Shown here: positions 43,646-53,596 of the stretch, one piece after another
How positions within the stretch are numbered: the first letter of the stretch is position 1
Layout of the letters: the number at the start of each line of letters is the position of its first letter
Source of the DNA: Clostridia bacterium
GTDB lineage: Bacteria; Bacillota; Clostridia; Lachnospirales; Anaerotignaceae
DNA length: 64,000 bases
Direction: 5' to 3'
NCBI GenBank assembly: GCA_022651385.1
Contig: JALCQR010000006.1
Span: 1 to 64,000 of the forward strand
Notes under the pieces: generated by a model
Database searches by the model: none
What the model saw: the letters and a program-made list of their open reading frames with translations, nothing else
What the model was told of the DNA's origin: nothing
Translations under genes and position numbers: made by a program

Positions 43646-45479
43646 AGCAGACACCCCCTCCAAAGCGTTTGGCACCGCAGTTTGAACATTTCTGACGGCA
43701 GTTTGGAGTAACCTCCGCTCTCATTGCTTTTTCTCTTTCTTCAATTAAAAACTTTTTCGAAACTCCAACCGAAATGTGGTCCCACGGAAGAACTTCGTCA
43801 TAACTACGCAGCCTGTTTGCATAAAAGCTCATGTCAATTCCTGTATCATTAAAAGCCTTCTGCCACTTTGAATAATCAAATAAGTCGGTCCAGCCGTCAT
43901 ATTTGCAGCCAAGCTGCCATGCCCTGTAAATTGCAGCCGAAATCCGTCTGTCGCCTCTTGCCATTACACCCTCAAGTGAACTCATCATTGTATTATGATA
44001 AGTAAAACGAACTTGTTTCCTTTTTATATTGTTTTTTACAAGCTGTCCCTTCCTGGAAAAATCCTCATAGGTATCCTGAGCATCCCACTGAAAAGGTGTA
44101 AACGGTTTTGGTACAAAACACGAAGCACTTGCATTTACTGTAATTGGCCGAGGCCTGTCCTCTTTAGGTATCTCAAAAAACTTTTCAACAATTTTGTCAC
44201 AAAGCTGAGCAATTCCGATAAGGTCCTCATCCGTTTCAGTAGGAAGCCCAAGCATAAAATACATTTTTACTTTAAGCCAGCCTCCTTCAAAAGCCAGTTT
44301 GCACCCGTTTAAAATATCATCTTCGGTTATGTTTTTGTTTATTACATCTCTTAACCTTTGAGTTCCGGCCTCAGCCGCAAATGTAAGAGAACTTTTCCGC
44401 ACTTCCTGAATCTTCTGCATTAGGTCAAGAGAAAACGAATCAACTCTTAGCGAAGGCAAAGATATGCTTATTTCTTTATTCTTAAACTCGTCCAAAAGTC
44501 CGCTTGCAAGCTCATGAAAACATGTATAGTCGCTTGTTGCAAGAGATATTAAAGAAATCTCATCATGTCCCGAACTTTTTACAAGGCTTTCGGCTTGTTT
44601 AAGAAGTGTCTCAAACCTTTTTTCTCTTACCGGTCGGTATACAAATCCTGCCTGACAAAAACGGCAGCCTCTTATACAGCCCCTGAAAAGCTCAACCGTA
44701 ACTCTGTCATGCACCACTTCAATAAGAGGCACAAGCTGCTTTTCAGGATAAAAAACTTTGTCCAAATCTTTTACAATAACTTTTGTTATAACTTTTCTTG
44801 CCTTTGGATTATTAGGAGTTATTGCGTCTATCTGCCCGTTTTCCTTATATGTTACATCGTAAAACTGTGGCATGTAAAGGCCGTCAAAATCAAGCATTCT
44901 TTCAAGAAATTCCTGTTTTGAGCGGCCTTCTTTCTTGTATTGCTTATAAATATCGAGTATCTTGTCATACAGCACCTCGCCCTCGCCCAAGTAAAACATA
45001 TCGACAAAATCCGCAATAGGTTCAGGGTTATAGGCACATGAGCCTCCGCATATTATTATGGGATCGTCTTCAGTTCTGTCTTTTCTGTATATTGGAATTC
45101 CTGCAAGGTCAAGCATATTTATTACATTTGTGTAGCAAAGCTCATATTGCAGTGTAAATCCCACAAAATCAAAATTTTTAATTGGCTGCTGACTTTCAAG
45201 TGCAAACAAAGGAATATTGTTTTGGCGCATTTTTTCTTCCATGTCTATCCAAGGTGCAAAACATCTTTCGCAGTACGTGTCTTCTCTCCTGTTAAGAAAA
45301 TAATATAATATCTGAAGTCCCAGATGAGACATTCCAACCTCATAAACATCCGGAAAACAAAAAGCAAAACGAATGTCAACTTTTTCAGAATCTTTTTTTA
45401 CTACGTTGATTTCGTTTCCGATATACCGGGCCGGTTTTTCCGAATCCAAAAGTATTTCATCAGGTATAGCTTTATACAT
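43632..45479 (-). CDS. B12-binding-domain radical SAM protein, TIGR03960 family
   Basis: The N-terminal 200 residues look like a cobalamin-binding fold (DFVGFTLQYELCYTNVINML). The radical SAM cluster motif CIRGCRFC lies near residue 267, and the family C-terminus with CSNCGAKRFGGG holds extra cysteines. Length 615 is normal. Substrate unknown; the stable link with TIGR03936 and rng suggests an RNA or ribosome-related modification, but this is inference. The start ATG follows GAGAGGTAAATAAT. Confidence 0.88.
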   Translation of the reverse strand: MYKAIPDEILLDSEKPARYIGNEINVVKKDSEKVDIRFAFCFPDVYEVGMSHLGLQILYYFLNRREDTYCERCFAPWIDMEEKMRQNNIPLFALESQQPIKNFDFVGFTLQYELCYTNVINMLDLAGIPIYRKDRTEDDPIIICGGSCAYNPEPIADFVDMFYLGEGEVLYDKILDIYKQYKKEGRSKQEFLERMLDFDGLYMPQFYDVTYKENGQIDAITPNNPKARKVITKVIVKDLDKVFYPEKQLVPLIEVVHDRVTVELFRGCIRGCRFCQAGFVYRPVREKRFETLLKQAESLVKSSGHDEISLISLATSDYTCFHELASGLLDEFKNKEISISLPSLRVDSFSLDLMQKIQEVRKSSLTFAAEAGTQRLRDVINKNITEDDILNGCKLAFEGGWLKVKMYFMLGLPTETDEDLIGIAQLCDKIVEKFFEIPKEDRPRPITVNASASCFVPKPFTPFQWDAQDTYEDFSRKGQLVKNNIKRKQVRFTYHNTMMSSLEGVMARGDRRISAAIYRAWQLGCKYDGWTDLFDYSKWQKAFNDTGIDMSFYANRLRSYDEVLPWDHISVGVSKKFLIEEREKAMRAEVTPNCRQKCSNCGAKRFGGGVCFDER

Positions 45480-45599
45480 TAATTATTTACCTCTCTAAAT
45501 TTATTATGGTCTTATAATAACCTAAAACATATCCAAATGCAAAAAAATTTGCTCAAAAGCGCTTTCGATAATTTGGAATTCATATAATAATGATTCTTA

Positions 45600-46496
45600 T
45601 TATTCTGCTTTTTCGGCAAGAAGCATTTTTTCAAGCTCTTTTGCAGCAATATTATGTGAACGTTCGGCATCTTTTATAAGACAAATAAAGCGTTTTGGTA
45701 TCTCTTCTGCCAAATTCAGTTTAAAAACTTTTTTATTTTTAAGAGCTTCTTTAGCAATAAATTCGGGTACAAACCCTATACCTAAATTATTTTCTACCAT
45801 GGGAATTATCTGGTCGGTGGTGGCAACCTCCATATCAGGGTCAAGCGTCAATCCATATTTTAAAAAAAGATCATTATAAAACTCATATGTTTTGGTTTCT
45901 TTCCTAAGACAAATAATCGGGTACTCATTCAAATCTTTTAAATGCAGTACTTTTTCCGTCAGATAAAATAATTCAGAACTGCATACTATTATTTCATGAA
46001 ATGATTTTAAGGGTATCTCACATAAAGGACGTACGATATCGTTTGGCGTAGTTACAACTGCAAAATCAACGATTCCATCTTTTAAGGCAGATACAGCCTG
46101 CGGCGTAGAATAATTTGAAATACATATTCTGATACCGGGATATTGATTGTGGAACTTGTTTAGCACCGGCAGCATAAATCCAAGCAAGGCAGTCTCACTT
46201 GCTCCAATGGATACAATTCCGCTTTCCAAACTTTTGTCACTTGCCAATTCTTCTTCACCTATTTGAATCTGCTCGCATGCAACAGCAATATGTGCATATA
46301 ATTTTTTGCCTTCAGGCGTAAGTTTTACACCTCTGTTATAACGCACAAAAAGCTGACAGCCTAACATACTTTCAAGATTTTTAATAGTACGTGTAACATT
46401 TGGCTGATTGCTGAGTAAGATATTTGCAGCCTGCGTAAAGCTTTTATATTTTGCTACATAATAAAATATTCGATAATAATCATAACTGATAAACAT
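45600..46496 (-). CDS. LysR-family transcriptional regulator
   Basis: A 298-residue LTTR. The N-terminal winged helix (FTQAANILLSNQPNVTRTIKNLE, residues 19-41 in part) binds DNA and the C-terminal two-lobed domain (about 90-295) would bind an effector, which I cannot name. It is divergent from a small membrane protein gene. A perfect TGACATA/TATGTCA dyad lies 24 nt upstream of its start and overlaps a TTGACA -35, so autorepression is likely. Confidence 0.93.
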   Translation of the reverse strand: MFISYDYYRIFYYVAKYKSFTQAANILLSNQPNVTRTIKNLESMLGCQLFVRYNRGVKLTPEGKKLYAHIAVACEQIQIGEEELASDKSLESGIVSIGASETALLGFMLPVLNKFHNQYPGIRICISNYSTPQAVSALKDGIVDFAVVTTPNDIVRPLCEIPLKSFHEIIVCSSELFYLTEKVLHLKDLNEYPIICLRKETKTYEFYNDLFLKYGLTLDPDMEVATTDQIIPMVENNLGIGFVPEFIAKEALKNKKVFKLNLAEEIPKRFICLIKDAERSHNIAAKELEKMLLAEKAE

Positions 46497-46519
46497 ATTC
46501 GCCTCCTGAAATGTTTTTG

Positions 46520-46538
46520 TGACATATTAACTATGTCA
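46520..46538. promoter_or_regulatory. LysR-type operator candidate
   Basis: TGACATA (46520-46526), TTAAC, TATGTCA (46532-46538): a perfect 7-bp inverted repeat with a T-N11-A core, the classic LTTR layout. It overlaps the TTGACA hexamer (46540-46535, minus strand) of the regulator gene. Confidence 0.65.
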
Positions 46539-46628
46539 AGTATATATTTTTCATATTAAAACAATTATAGTATAATCAGAAAAGGTTGAAAAATCAAAAA
46601 TATTAAGATAACAAAGAGGTAATATGTA

Positions 46629-46970
46629 ATGGTAGATTTATTAGAAGCTTTAATGATTATATGTTTTGGCCTGTCGTGGCCAATTTCCATTTACAGGTCA
46701 TATATATCCCGAACAGCAAAAGGAAAAAGTTTTTTCTTTGAGGTATTCCTTTGGATTGGCTACATATTCGGAATAGCGCGTAAAATTTTTGAATATTCCA
46801 GTACTCCTCATTCAGATTTAAGTTTCCTATTTTACATGGGTTTGTTCTTCTATTTTTTGAATATCGCAGAAATAACAATAGATATGCTTCTTTATTTTAG
46901 AAATGTAAAATTAGACAGACAGCGTGAAAACGAAGAATTGATTATTGTTGAGGAAGAAGTTACAAAATAA
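46629..46970 (+). CDS. Small three-helix membrane protein (SemiSWEET/PQ-loop-like)
   Basis: A 113-residue protein with three predicted membrane helices (about 5-20, 37-52, 66-90) and a charged C-terminal tail. The segment GLSWPISIYRSYISRTAKGKS resembles the first PQ-loop helix and following loop of SemiSWEET-like transporters, with WP in place of PQ. Function is not established. It has a TATAAT -10 about 53 nt upstream and an AGAGG ribosome site. It is the only gene on the other side of the LysR operator, so it is the natural target of that regulator. Confidence 0.7.
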   Translation: MVDLLEALMIICFGLSWPISIYRSYISRTAKGKSFFFEVFLWIGYIFGIARKIFEYSSTPHSDLSFLFYMGLFFYFLNIAEITIDMLLYFRNVKLDRQRENEELIIVEEEVTK

Positions 46971-46978
46971 ATAATTTA

Positions 46979-47016
46979 AAAATGAGGATGCTTTTAAATT
47001 AAAAGCATCCTCATTT
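46979..47016 (+). terminator. Terminator of the small membrane protein gene
   Basis: AAATGAGGATGCTTTTAA pairs with TTAAAAGCATCCTCATTT. The perfect 18-bp stem is flanked by A- and T-tracts and can work in both directions. Confidence 0.85.
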
Positions 47017-47144
47017 TATATACTTAATAATACTACGTCATCACAGCATGCTATGATAGGCGTACCGGTATATGCTATTGCGCCGAATTCTACAGGTACA
47101 GTAACACATATATCCTGTGTTATTGTAAAACATACATGAACCGC
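47016..47144 (-). pseudogene. Possible remnant of a small coat-like protein
   Basis: The minus strand encodes 42 open codons, bounded by TAG (47147-47145) and TAA, without an ATG, GTG or TTG start. The peptide includes QDICVTVPVEFGA and IACCDD, which resemble the conserved end of small clostridial proteins with a C-x-x-x-x-x-Q-x-I-C-V-x-V-P-V-x-F pattern (spore-associated, DUF3794-like). This is pattern memory, not a search. The same DNA can also fold as RNA. Confidence 0.35.
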
Positions 47145-47160
47145 CTATCCAAAGCATGTA
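47046..47160. other. Structured intergenic element
   Basis: CATGCT and ATAGGCG near 47048-47063 pair with CGCCTAT and AGCATG near 47142-47158, closing a loop of about 80 nt. Inside it CAGTAACACA and TGTGTTATTG form a 10-bp stem. This might be a small RNA or a chance fold within a decayed gene. Confidence 0.4.
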
Positions 47161-47194
47161 CAACTATTACATTAAGTTGTCCAAATACATAAAC

Positions 47195-47230
47195 TAAAAA
47201 GCCATGAACATTTTAAATCATGGCTTTTGT
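47195..47230 (-). terminator. Terminator of yajC
   Basis: AAAAGCCATG and CATGGCTTTT pair on the minus strand and end in TTTTTAG, directly after the yajC stop. Confidence 0.85.
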
Positions 47231-47242
47231 TTTTAATCATTA

Positions 47243-47719
47243 TTATTTGTCTGTTTTTGTATCTTCTTTTGTTTCAGTAATATCATTTGTATCTGTTTTT
47301 TTACTTAAGCTAAATAATCCCTTCTTTTCCGGAACCGGTTCTTCCTCAGCTTTATTTGTAAGGTTAGGCTCTTTTTTAGCATAAACTTCCTGTTTAAGAA
47401 CAGGTACTCTAACACCTTTATTAATACCAAATTCAACAATGTAACATTCTGCAGTAACGTCAACTACTTTTCCGTAAAGTCCATTTGCAAGAAGCACAGA
47501 GTCACCTGCTTTTATCGTATTCCTAACATTCTGAAGTTCCTTTTCCTTTCTTTTCTGCGGCCTGATTGAAAAGATATAAAGAACACCAAAGATAACGATA
47601 CAGTAAACTATTATCATTAGCATAGGATTCATACCGCTCTTAGTCGCACCGGATGCTGAAGATGTTGTCGCTGCACCATTTACAACTGTACCTGCGGCAA
47701 AAATGAAATTATTAAGCAT
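47243..47719 (-). CDS. yajC: Preprotein translocase subunit YajC
   Basis: Small accessory protein of the SecDF-YajC complex. After an N-terminal segment with alanine, glycine and serine comes a single membrane helix (about 32-52), then the RPQKRKEKELQNVRNTIKAGD and VLLANGLYGKVVDV motif. At 158 residues it is longer than usual because of an acidic, Thr-rich tail. Downstream of tgt as in many bacteria; secD and secF are not in the window. Confidence 0.92.
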   Translation of the reverse strand: MLNNFIFAAGTVVNGAATTSSASGATKSGMNPMLMIIVYCIVIFGVLYIFSIRPQKRKEKELQNVRNTIKAGDSVLLANGLYGKVVDVTAECYIVEFGINKGVRVPVLKQEVYAKKEPNLTNKAEEEPVPEKKGLFSLSKKTDTNDITETKEDTKTDK

Positions 47720-47876
47720 TACATTTCTCTCCTTTTATTGGTTTTGCAGAATAAAAACTAAAATTTTTTATACTTAAGTAATATTATATAAAATATATCG
47801 GTCTGCGTCAATGAATTAATGTTAAAAAATTTTAAACATAGCATAAAATGGAATGAAGTTTAACGGTTAAAATAAC

Positions 47877-49106
<1,230 letters not shown>

Positions 49107-49185
49107 TTATAAATTCAAGAAAAAACAGCATTTGTATAATTTTTATGGTATACTGATTGAAAATACTCAGGAAAACGGTGGTAAA

Positions 49186-50337
49186 ATGGGACAAATAAAT
49201 ATAATAGCTACATCGGCATTCGGTCTTGAGGCCTGTGTAAAAAGAGAAGCCATAAAGCTTGGATTTAAAAATATTCATACTTTTGACGGACGTGTTGAGT
49301 TTACAGGCAATGAAGAAGACATAATAAAAGCAAATCTCTGGATGCGGTGTGCCAGCAAAATTCTTATTAAAATAGGTGAATTTAAAGCAGTGACATTTGA
49401 TGAACTTTTTGAGGGCGCCAAGGCTCTAAATTGGGGCGACTGGATTACTGTAGACGGAAAATTTACTGTAACCGGAAAATGCGTAAAATCAATTTTAATG
49501 AGCGTTTCCGACTGTCAGGCAATAGTCAAAAAAGCAGTTGTAGAAAAGCTTAAATCAAAATACAATGTGCCTTGGTTTGACGAAACAGGTGCGGATTACA
49601 CAATACAGGTATCCATTTTAAAAGATATCGCCACTCTTACAATAGACACTTCGGGAAGCGGACTTCATAAGCGTGGATACCGTGAAATTGCTTTGGAGGC
49701 ACCTATTAAGGAAACAATGGCTGCGGCAATGGTAGAGTTAAGTTTTTGGAACAAGGACAGAATACTTTTTGACCCAATGTGCGGCTCAGGAACAATCCTT
49801 ATTGAGGCAGCAATGATAGCCCGTAACATTGCACCGGGAATAAACAGAAAATTTGCCTGTGAAGACTGGGAAAGGATTGACTCAAAGCTTTGGAAACAGG
49901 CACGTGTTGAGGCCTATAAAGCAATTGATTACAATGTTATGCCAAAACTTTACGGAAGCGATATTGACGGGGACGCAATTTCCATAGCAATTGAAAACGC
50001 AGAAAAAGCCGGTGTCGACGACTGCATACAGTTTTCAGTGTTGCCTCTGCAGAAGGCAAAGCTTATGGGTGATTACGGATGTCTTATTTCAAATCCCCCA
50101 TACGGCGAACGTTTAGGCGAGCTTAAACAGGTAGAGGACCTGTATAAAAGCCTCGGAAATCTTATGCGTACTAATTCAACTTGGTCAACATATATAATTA
50201 CAAGCATGGAATATTTTGAAAAGCTATTCGGACGTAAAGCCGACGTAAAAAGAAAGCTTTTTAATGCTCAAATCAAAGTTGACTACTACCAGTTTTACGG
50301 TCCAAGACCGCCTAAGGATTGGGGAAAAACAGAATAA
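49186..50337 (+). CDS. THUMP-domain class I rRNA/RNA methyltransferase (RlmL/YpsC family)
   Basis: A 383-residue N2-guanine-type RNA methyltransferase. A THUMP domain fills about residues 45-155, the Rossmann fold follows with FDPMCGSGTILIEAAM (about 196-211), and the catalytic motif NPPYGERLG lies near 305. The ATG at 49186 has a GGTGG site; a longer reading of 82 residues back across the tgt start has no RNA-methyltransferase similarity. The family usually modifies G2445 or an equivalent position of 23S rRNA. Confidence 0.9.
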   Translation: MGQINIIATSAFGLEACVKREAIKLGFKNIHTFDGRVEFTGNEEDIIKANLWMRCASKILIKIGEFKAVTFDELFEGAKALNWGDWITVDGKFTVTGKCVKSILMSVSDCQAIVKKAVVEKLKSKYNVPWFDETGADYTIQVSILKDIATLTIDTSGSGLHKRGYREIALEAPIKETMAAAMVELSFWNKDRILFDPMCGSGTILIEAAMIARNIAPGINRKFACEDWERIDSKLWKQARVEAYKAIDYNVMPKLYGSDIDGDAISIAIENAEKAGVDDCIQFSVLPLQKAKLMGDYGCLISNPPYGERLGELKQVEDLYKSLGNLMRTNSTWSTYIITSMEYFEKLFGRKADVKRKLFNAQIKVDYYQFYGPRPPKDWGKTE

Positions 50338-50345
50338 GCAGTATA

Positions 50346-50384
50346 AAAACCAAAGGTACCATATTATATAGTGCCTTTGGTTTT
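50346..50384. terminator. Bidirectional terminator
   Basis: AAAACCAAAGG and CCTTTGGTTTT pair perfectly with an inner GTAC/GTGC partial stem. It serves the convergent RNA methyltransferase and ribF genes. Confidence 0.85.
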
Positions 50385-51326
50385 CTTATCAGTTTCCTTA
50401 AATTCATAAGTCAGAAAATATTCTTTTGCAGCTTTTTTGTCTTTTTCTATCTGCACATAAAGTTCATTAACATCAGAAAATTTCTTTTCGGCTCTTATAG
50501 ATTTATAAAAATACGTTTTAATATTTTTTCCGTATATTTCTTTGTCAAAGTCAAACATGTTTGTTTCTACAGTTCTTTTTTTGCCGTTTACAGTTGGATT
50601 AGTGCCAATATTTGTTATACTCATGTATTCTTTTCCGTCCACAATCGTTTTGGTTGCATAAACGCCGTCTGGAGGGTATAGTTTTTTTTCGTCTGCTTCG
50701 ATATTTGCTGTTGGAAACTTGAATTTTCTGCCAAGATGTTTTCCGTTTTGTACTTTGCCGTATACAAAATACGGAACAGAAAGCAATTTGTTTGCAGCCG
50801 GAATATCCCTTGTGTTTAACGCTTCTCTTATACGTGTAGAGCTTACTCTGCTTCCATACATATCGACGGATGAAACTTCATATACATCTGCTCCAAACTC
50901 TTTGCTTATACTTTTTAAAAGTTCATAGTCGCCTCTTGCTTTGGCACCAAAACGATAATCATCGCCCACTACAAGTTTTCGGCATTTCATTTTTCCAAAA
51001 ATTATATCTCTGGCAAAAATTTCAGGTTCCATTGCAGCAAATTCTTTTGTAAACGGGTACTCAATATAAATATCTATACCCATACTTTCAAGTGTAATAG
51101 ATTTTTCCTCAGAACTCATTATGAGAGCTTTTGTTTTTCTGTTTCCGAAAAGAAACATCGGATGCGGCGTAAACGAAAACACTGCTGATTTTAAATTGTT
51201 TTCCTCGGCCAGCTTTTTTGTAAGACTTATAAGTGTCCTGTGACCGAGATGTATACCGTCAAAATTACCGAGAGTTACAGCCGTTTCCTCGGATTGCTCG
51301 ATATTTTCGTCAGTTATGTGTATCAT
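50364..51326 (-). CDS. ribF: Bifunctional riboflavin kinase/FAD synthetase
   Basis: Makes FMN and then FAD. The N-terminal nucleotidyltransferase has TLGNFDGIHLGH (residues 18-29) and SSTRIREAL, and the C-terminal flavokinase has the RKFKFPTANI motif near 200. Length 320 is normal. It is the last gene of the rimP-nusA-infB operon, a usual place for it. Confidence 0.95.
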   Translation of the reverse strand: MIHITDENIEQSEETAVTLGNFDGIHLGHRTLISLTKKLAEENNLKSAVFSFTPHPMFLFGNRKTKALIMSSEEKSITLESMGIDIYIEYPFTKEFAAMEPEIFARDIIFGKMKCRKLVVGDDYRFGAKARGDYELLKSISKEFGADVYEVSSVDMYGSRVSSTRIREALNTRDIPAANKLLSVPYFVYGKVQNGKHLGRKFKFPTANIEADEKKLYPPDGVYATKTIVDGKEYMSITNIGTNPTVNGKKRTVETNMFDFDKEIYGKNIKTYFYKSIRAEKKFSDVNELYVQIEKDKKAAKEYFLTYEFKETDKKTKGTI

Positions 51327-51341
51327 TTTTTTAAAGCCCCT

Positions 51342-52244
51342 TTACAAAAGTATCGTTACAGGTTTTATATATTTCCTGTCTTTTTCTTTATCGTTTTCAA
51401 CAATATAAATACCGTTAAGCTGATTTTTGCTGTCAAAAGCCACAACTGTTTCCCCTGCAGTTATGTTTTCATCCAAAAAATAATCGTATATTTTTCCGCC
51501 GTTATGCATAAGTTTATCGGCTTTATTTTCGGCATGTACTTTTTTATACTCAAAAAGTGCATCTTCCATTTTCATTACAGCTTGTGATATTTTCCCGTCC
51601 TCGCATAGTTTTTCAAGTTCAGAGAGCGTGATGCTGTTTTCTATTTTAAAAGCGCTGCTTCTGGTACGGCAAAGGTAAGACATATATCCGCCAAAACCAA
51701 GTATTTTGCCTATATCTTCTGAAAGTGTTCTTATATATGTTCCCTTTGAGCAGTCAACAGTTATAATTATTTTATCCGGCGGCAAAAACTTATCTATTTT
51801 TATATCATAAATTTTTACTTTTCTTGCCTTTCTTTCTACAGTCTGACCCTTTCTTGCAAGCTCATACAGCTTTTTGCCGTTTACTTTTATTGCCGAATAC
51901 ATGGGAGGAATCTGCATGTATTCACCCTTAAAAGACTCAACGGCTTTTCTTATTTTCTCTTCATCAAAATCAATATTATAACACTTTATTATATCACCGG
52001 AACTGTCCTGAGTTGTGGTTTCTGCTCCAAAAGTAATTTCAGCCTGATAAGTTTTTCCTGAATTCATTATGTAATCGGCAAGTTTTGTTGCTTTTCCCAC
52101 ACAAATAGGCAATACCCCTTCGGCGTCTGGATCAAGAGTACCGGTATGACCAACTTTTTTCTGTTTTAGAATACGTCTGACAACAGCAACTACATCATGT
52201 GACGTGTAGCCTTTTTCTTTACGTATATTTATGATACCGTTCAA
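51342..52244 (-). CDS. truB: tRNA pseudouridine-55 synthase, TTG start
   Basis: Converts U55 to pseudouridine in the T-loop of tRNAs. The catalytic aspartate is in GHTGTLDPDAEGVLP near residue 40, and the KGYTSHDVV N-terminal motif and GTYIRTL follow. The TTG at 52244 is preferred because GGAGG lies 8 nt upstream and a codon 15 nt earlier falls inside it. Length 300 is normal. It overlaps no gene; nrnA ends just upstream. Confidence 0.94.
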   Translation of the reverse strand: MNGIINIRKEKGYTSHDVVAVVRRILKQKKVGHTGTLDPDAEGVLPICVGKATKLADYIMNSGKTYQAEITFGAETTTQDSSGDIIKCYNIDFDEEKIRKAVESFKGEYMQIPPMYSAIKVNGKKLYELARKGQTVERKARKVKIYDIKIDKFLPPDKIIITVDCSKGTYIRTLSEDIGKILGFGGYMSYLCRTRSSAFKIENSITLSELEKLCEDGKISQAVMKMEDALFEYKKVHAENKADKLMHNGGKIYDYFLDENITAGETVVAFDSKNQLNGIYIVENDKEKDRKYIKPVTILL

Positions 52245-52262
52245 AACATAATCCTCCAAAAA

Positions 52263-53216
52263 TCAAAGCTGTTTTTTTACCTCATTTAACACATCTTCAA
52301 TAATTTTATCAAGCTTTCCCTCAATAGTACATCCTGATGCTTTTACATGTCCTCCGCCGCCAAATGCCATACAGGCTTTGCATACGTCAACGCTGTCGCC
52401 ACTCCTCATGCTTACTTTATATATGTCATTTTCTTTAGCATATATAAAAACAGCACATTCACATCCAGCTATGCCTTTCAGGTAGTTTATAATTTCCGAC
52501 AGCCCGTCACTTGTTGTGCCACATGATATTATATCTTTTTCGGTGGCATATGAGTATACAATTTTTCCGTCACATATTCTTTCCATATGTTCAAGAGCAA
52601 CGCCCATAATTTTGGCTTCCTCAAATTTTCTCGTATAAAATATTTTGTTATATATTTTATTGAAATCAAAACCAAAGGCCATAAGGTCGGCACATATATT
52701 AAGCGTTTCAGGTTTTGTTGACGTATGTCTTAATCCGCCGGTATCAAATATTATGCCGGTATAAAGCGCAGAAGCAATATCTTTATCAAGCGGTATCCAG
52801 TCTTTAATCAGCTTATAAACAATTTCGCTTGCAGATGTTGCATACTCGTCGGCATAATTAAGCTTTCCAAAATGAGTATTGCTCTTATGATGGTCAATAT
52901 TTACACTGTCACATTTTTCAAACACTTTTCCAAAATCCCCAAGGCGCTTTAAATCACCACAGTCCACAGAAATATAAAGGTCAGGCTCAAACCCTTCCGG
53001 AATTGTATTTGAAACAAGACCGCCGGTTGGTATTACATCGAAAGTATCAGAATATTTTTCAAGAAATATATTTACTTTTTTACCTGCTTTTTTAAGTGCC
53101 ATTCCGAGAGCGCACGAGGCACCAACAGCATCACCGTCAGGGCTTACATGAGCCGAAATAGCTATGCTGTTTTTGCCTTCTATACACTTTTTGATTTCTT
53201 CCAAAGAGTCAACCAT
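52263..53216 (-). CDS. nrnA: DHH-family oligoribonuclease/pAp phosphatase (NrnA-like)
   Basis: Degrades short RNA or DNA and dephosphorylates pAp. The DHH motif is in NIDHHKSN, preceded by the N-terminal VSPDGDAVGAS and DCGD motifs, and the DHHA1 domain ends in GGGGHVKASGCTI. The ATG at 53216 gives 317 residues and matches the usual N-terminus; an ATG 18 nt further upstream with a poor AAAGAG site is the alternative. It overlaps rbfA by 8 nt. Confidence 0.9.
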   Translation of the reverse strand: MVDSLEEIKKCIEGKNSIAISAHVSPDGDAVGASCALGMALKKAGKKVNIFLEKYSDTFDVIPTGGLVSNTIPEGFEPDLYISVDCGDLKRLGDFGKVFEKCDSVNIDHHKSNTHFGKLNYADEYATSASEIVYKLIKDWIPLDKDIASALYTGIIFDTGGLRHTSTKPETLNICADLMAFGFDFNKIYNKIFYTRKFEEAKIMGVALEHMERICDGKIVYSYATEKDIISCGTTSDGLSEIINYLKGIAGCECAVFIYAKENDIYKVSMRSGDSVDVCKACMAFGGGGHVKASGCTIEGKLDKIIEDVLNEVKKQL

Positions 53217-53583
53217 TATTTCCACTGCTTTCATGAGAAATCTCTTTAATTAATTTTTCCATTTTTATAGCGTATTCAACCGAATCGTCAAGCTTAAATA
53301 TAAGCTCAGGAGTATTTCTGAGATTTATTCTCTCGGCAAGAAGATGCCTTATAAAGCCTCCCGCATTTTTAATTCCGCTCATTACGCTTTCTTTTTCTTC
53401 GTCATTTCCAAGAACAGATATATACACTTTGCAATATTTAAGGTCCGATGTTGTCTCAACTCTTAGTACACTCGTCATACTTTTAATACGCGGGTCTTTT
53501 ACTTCGGTACGGATAATATCAGCTATTTCTTTTGTGATTTCGTCATTTACACGAATCATCCTTGTGTTTATTTTTTTTCTCAT
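53209..53583 (-). CDS. rbfA: Ribosome-binding factor A
   Basis: Small KH-like protein that aids late 30S maturation and 16S rRNA processing. The N-terminal RMIRVNDEITKEIADII and the DPRIKSMTSVLRVETTSDL motif are canonical. Length 124 is normal. It lies between infB and nrnA as in Bacillus. Confidence 0.95.
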   Translation of the reverse strand: MRKKINTRMIRVNDEITKEIADIIRTEVKDPRIKSMTSVLRVETTSDLKYCKVYISVLGNDEEKESVMSGIKNAGGFIRHLLAERINLRNTPELIFKLDDSVEYAIKMEKLIKEISHESSGNNG

Positions 53584-53596
53584 ATGTTCACAACCT

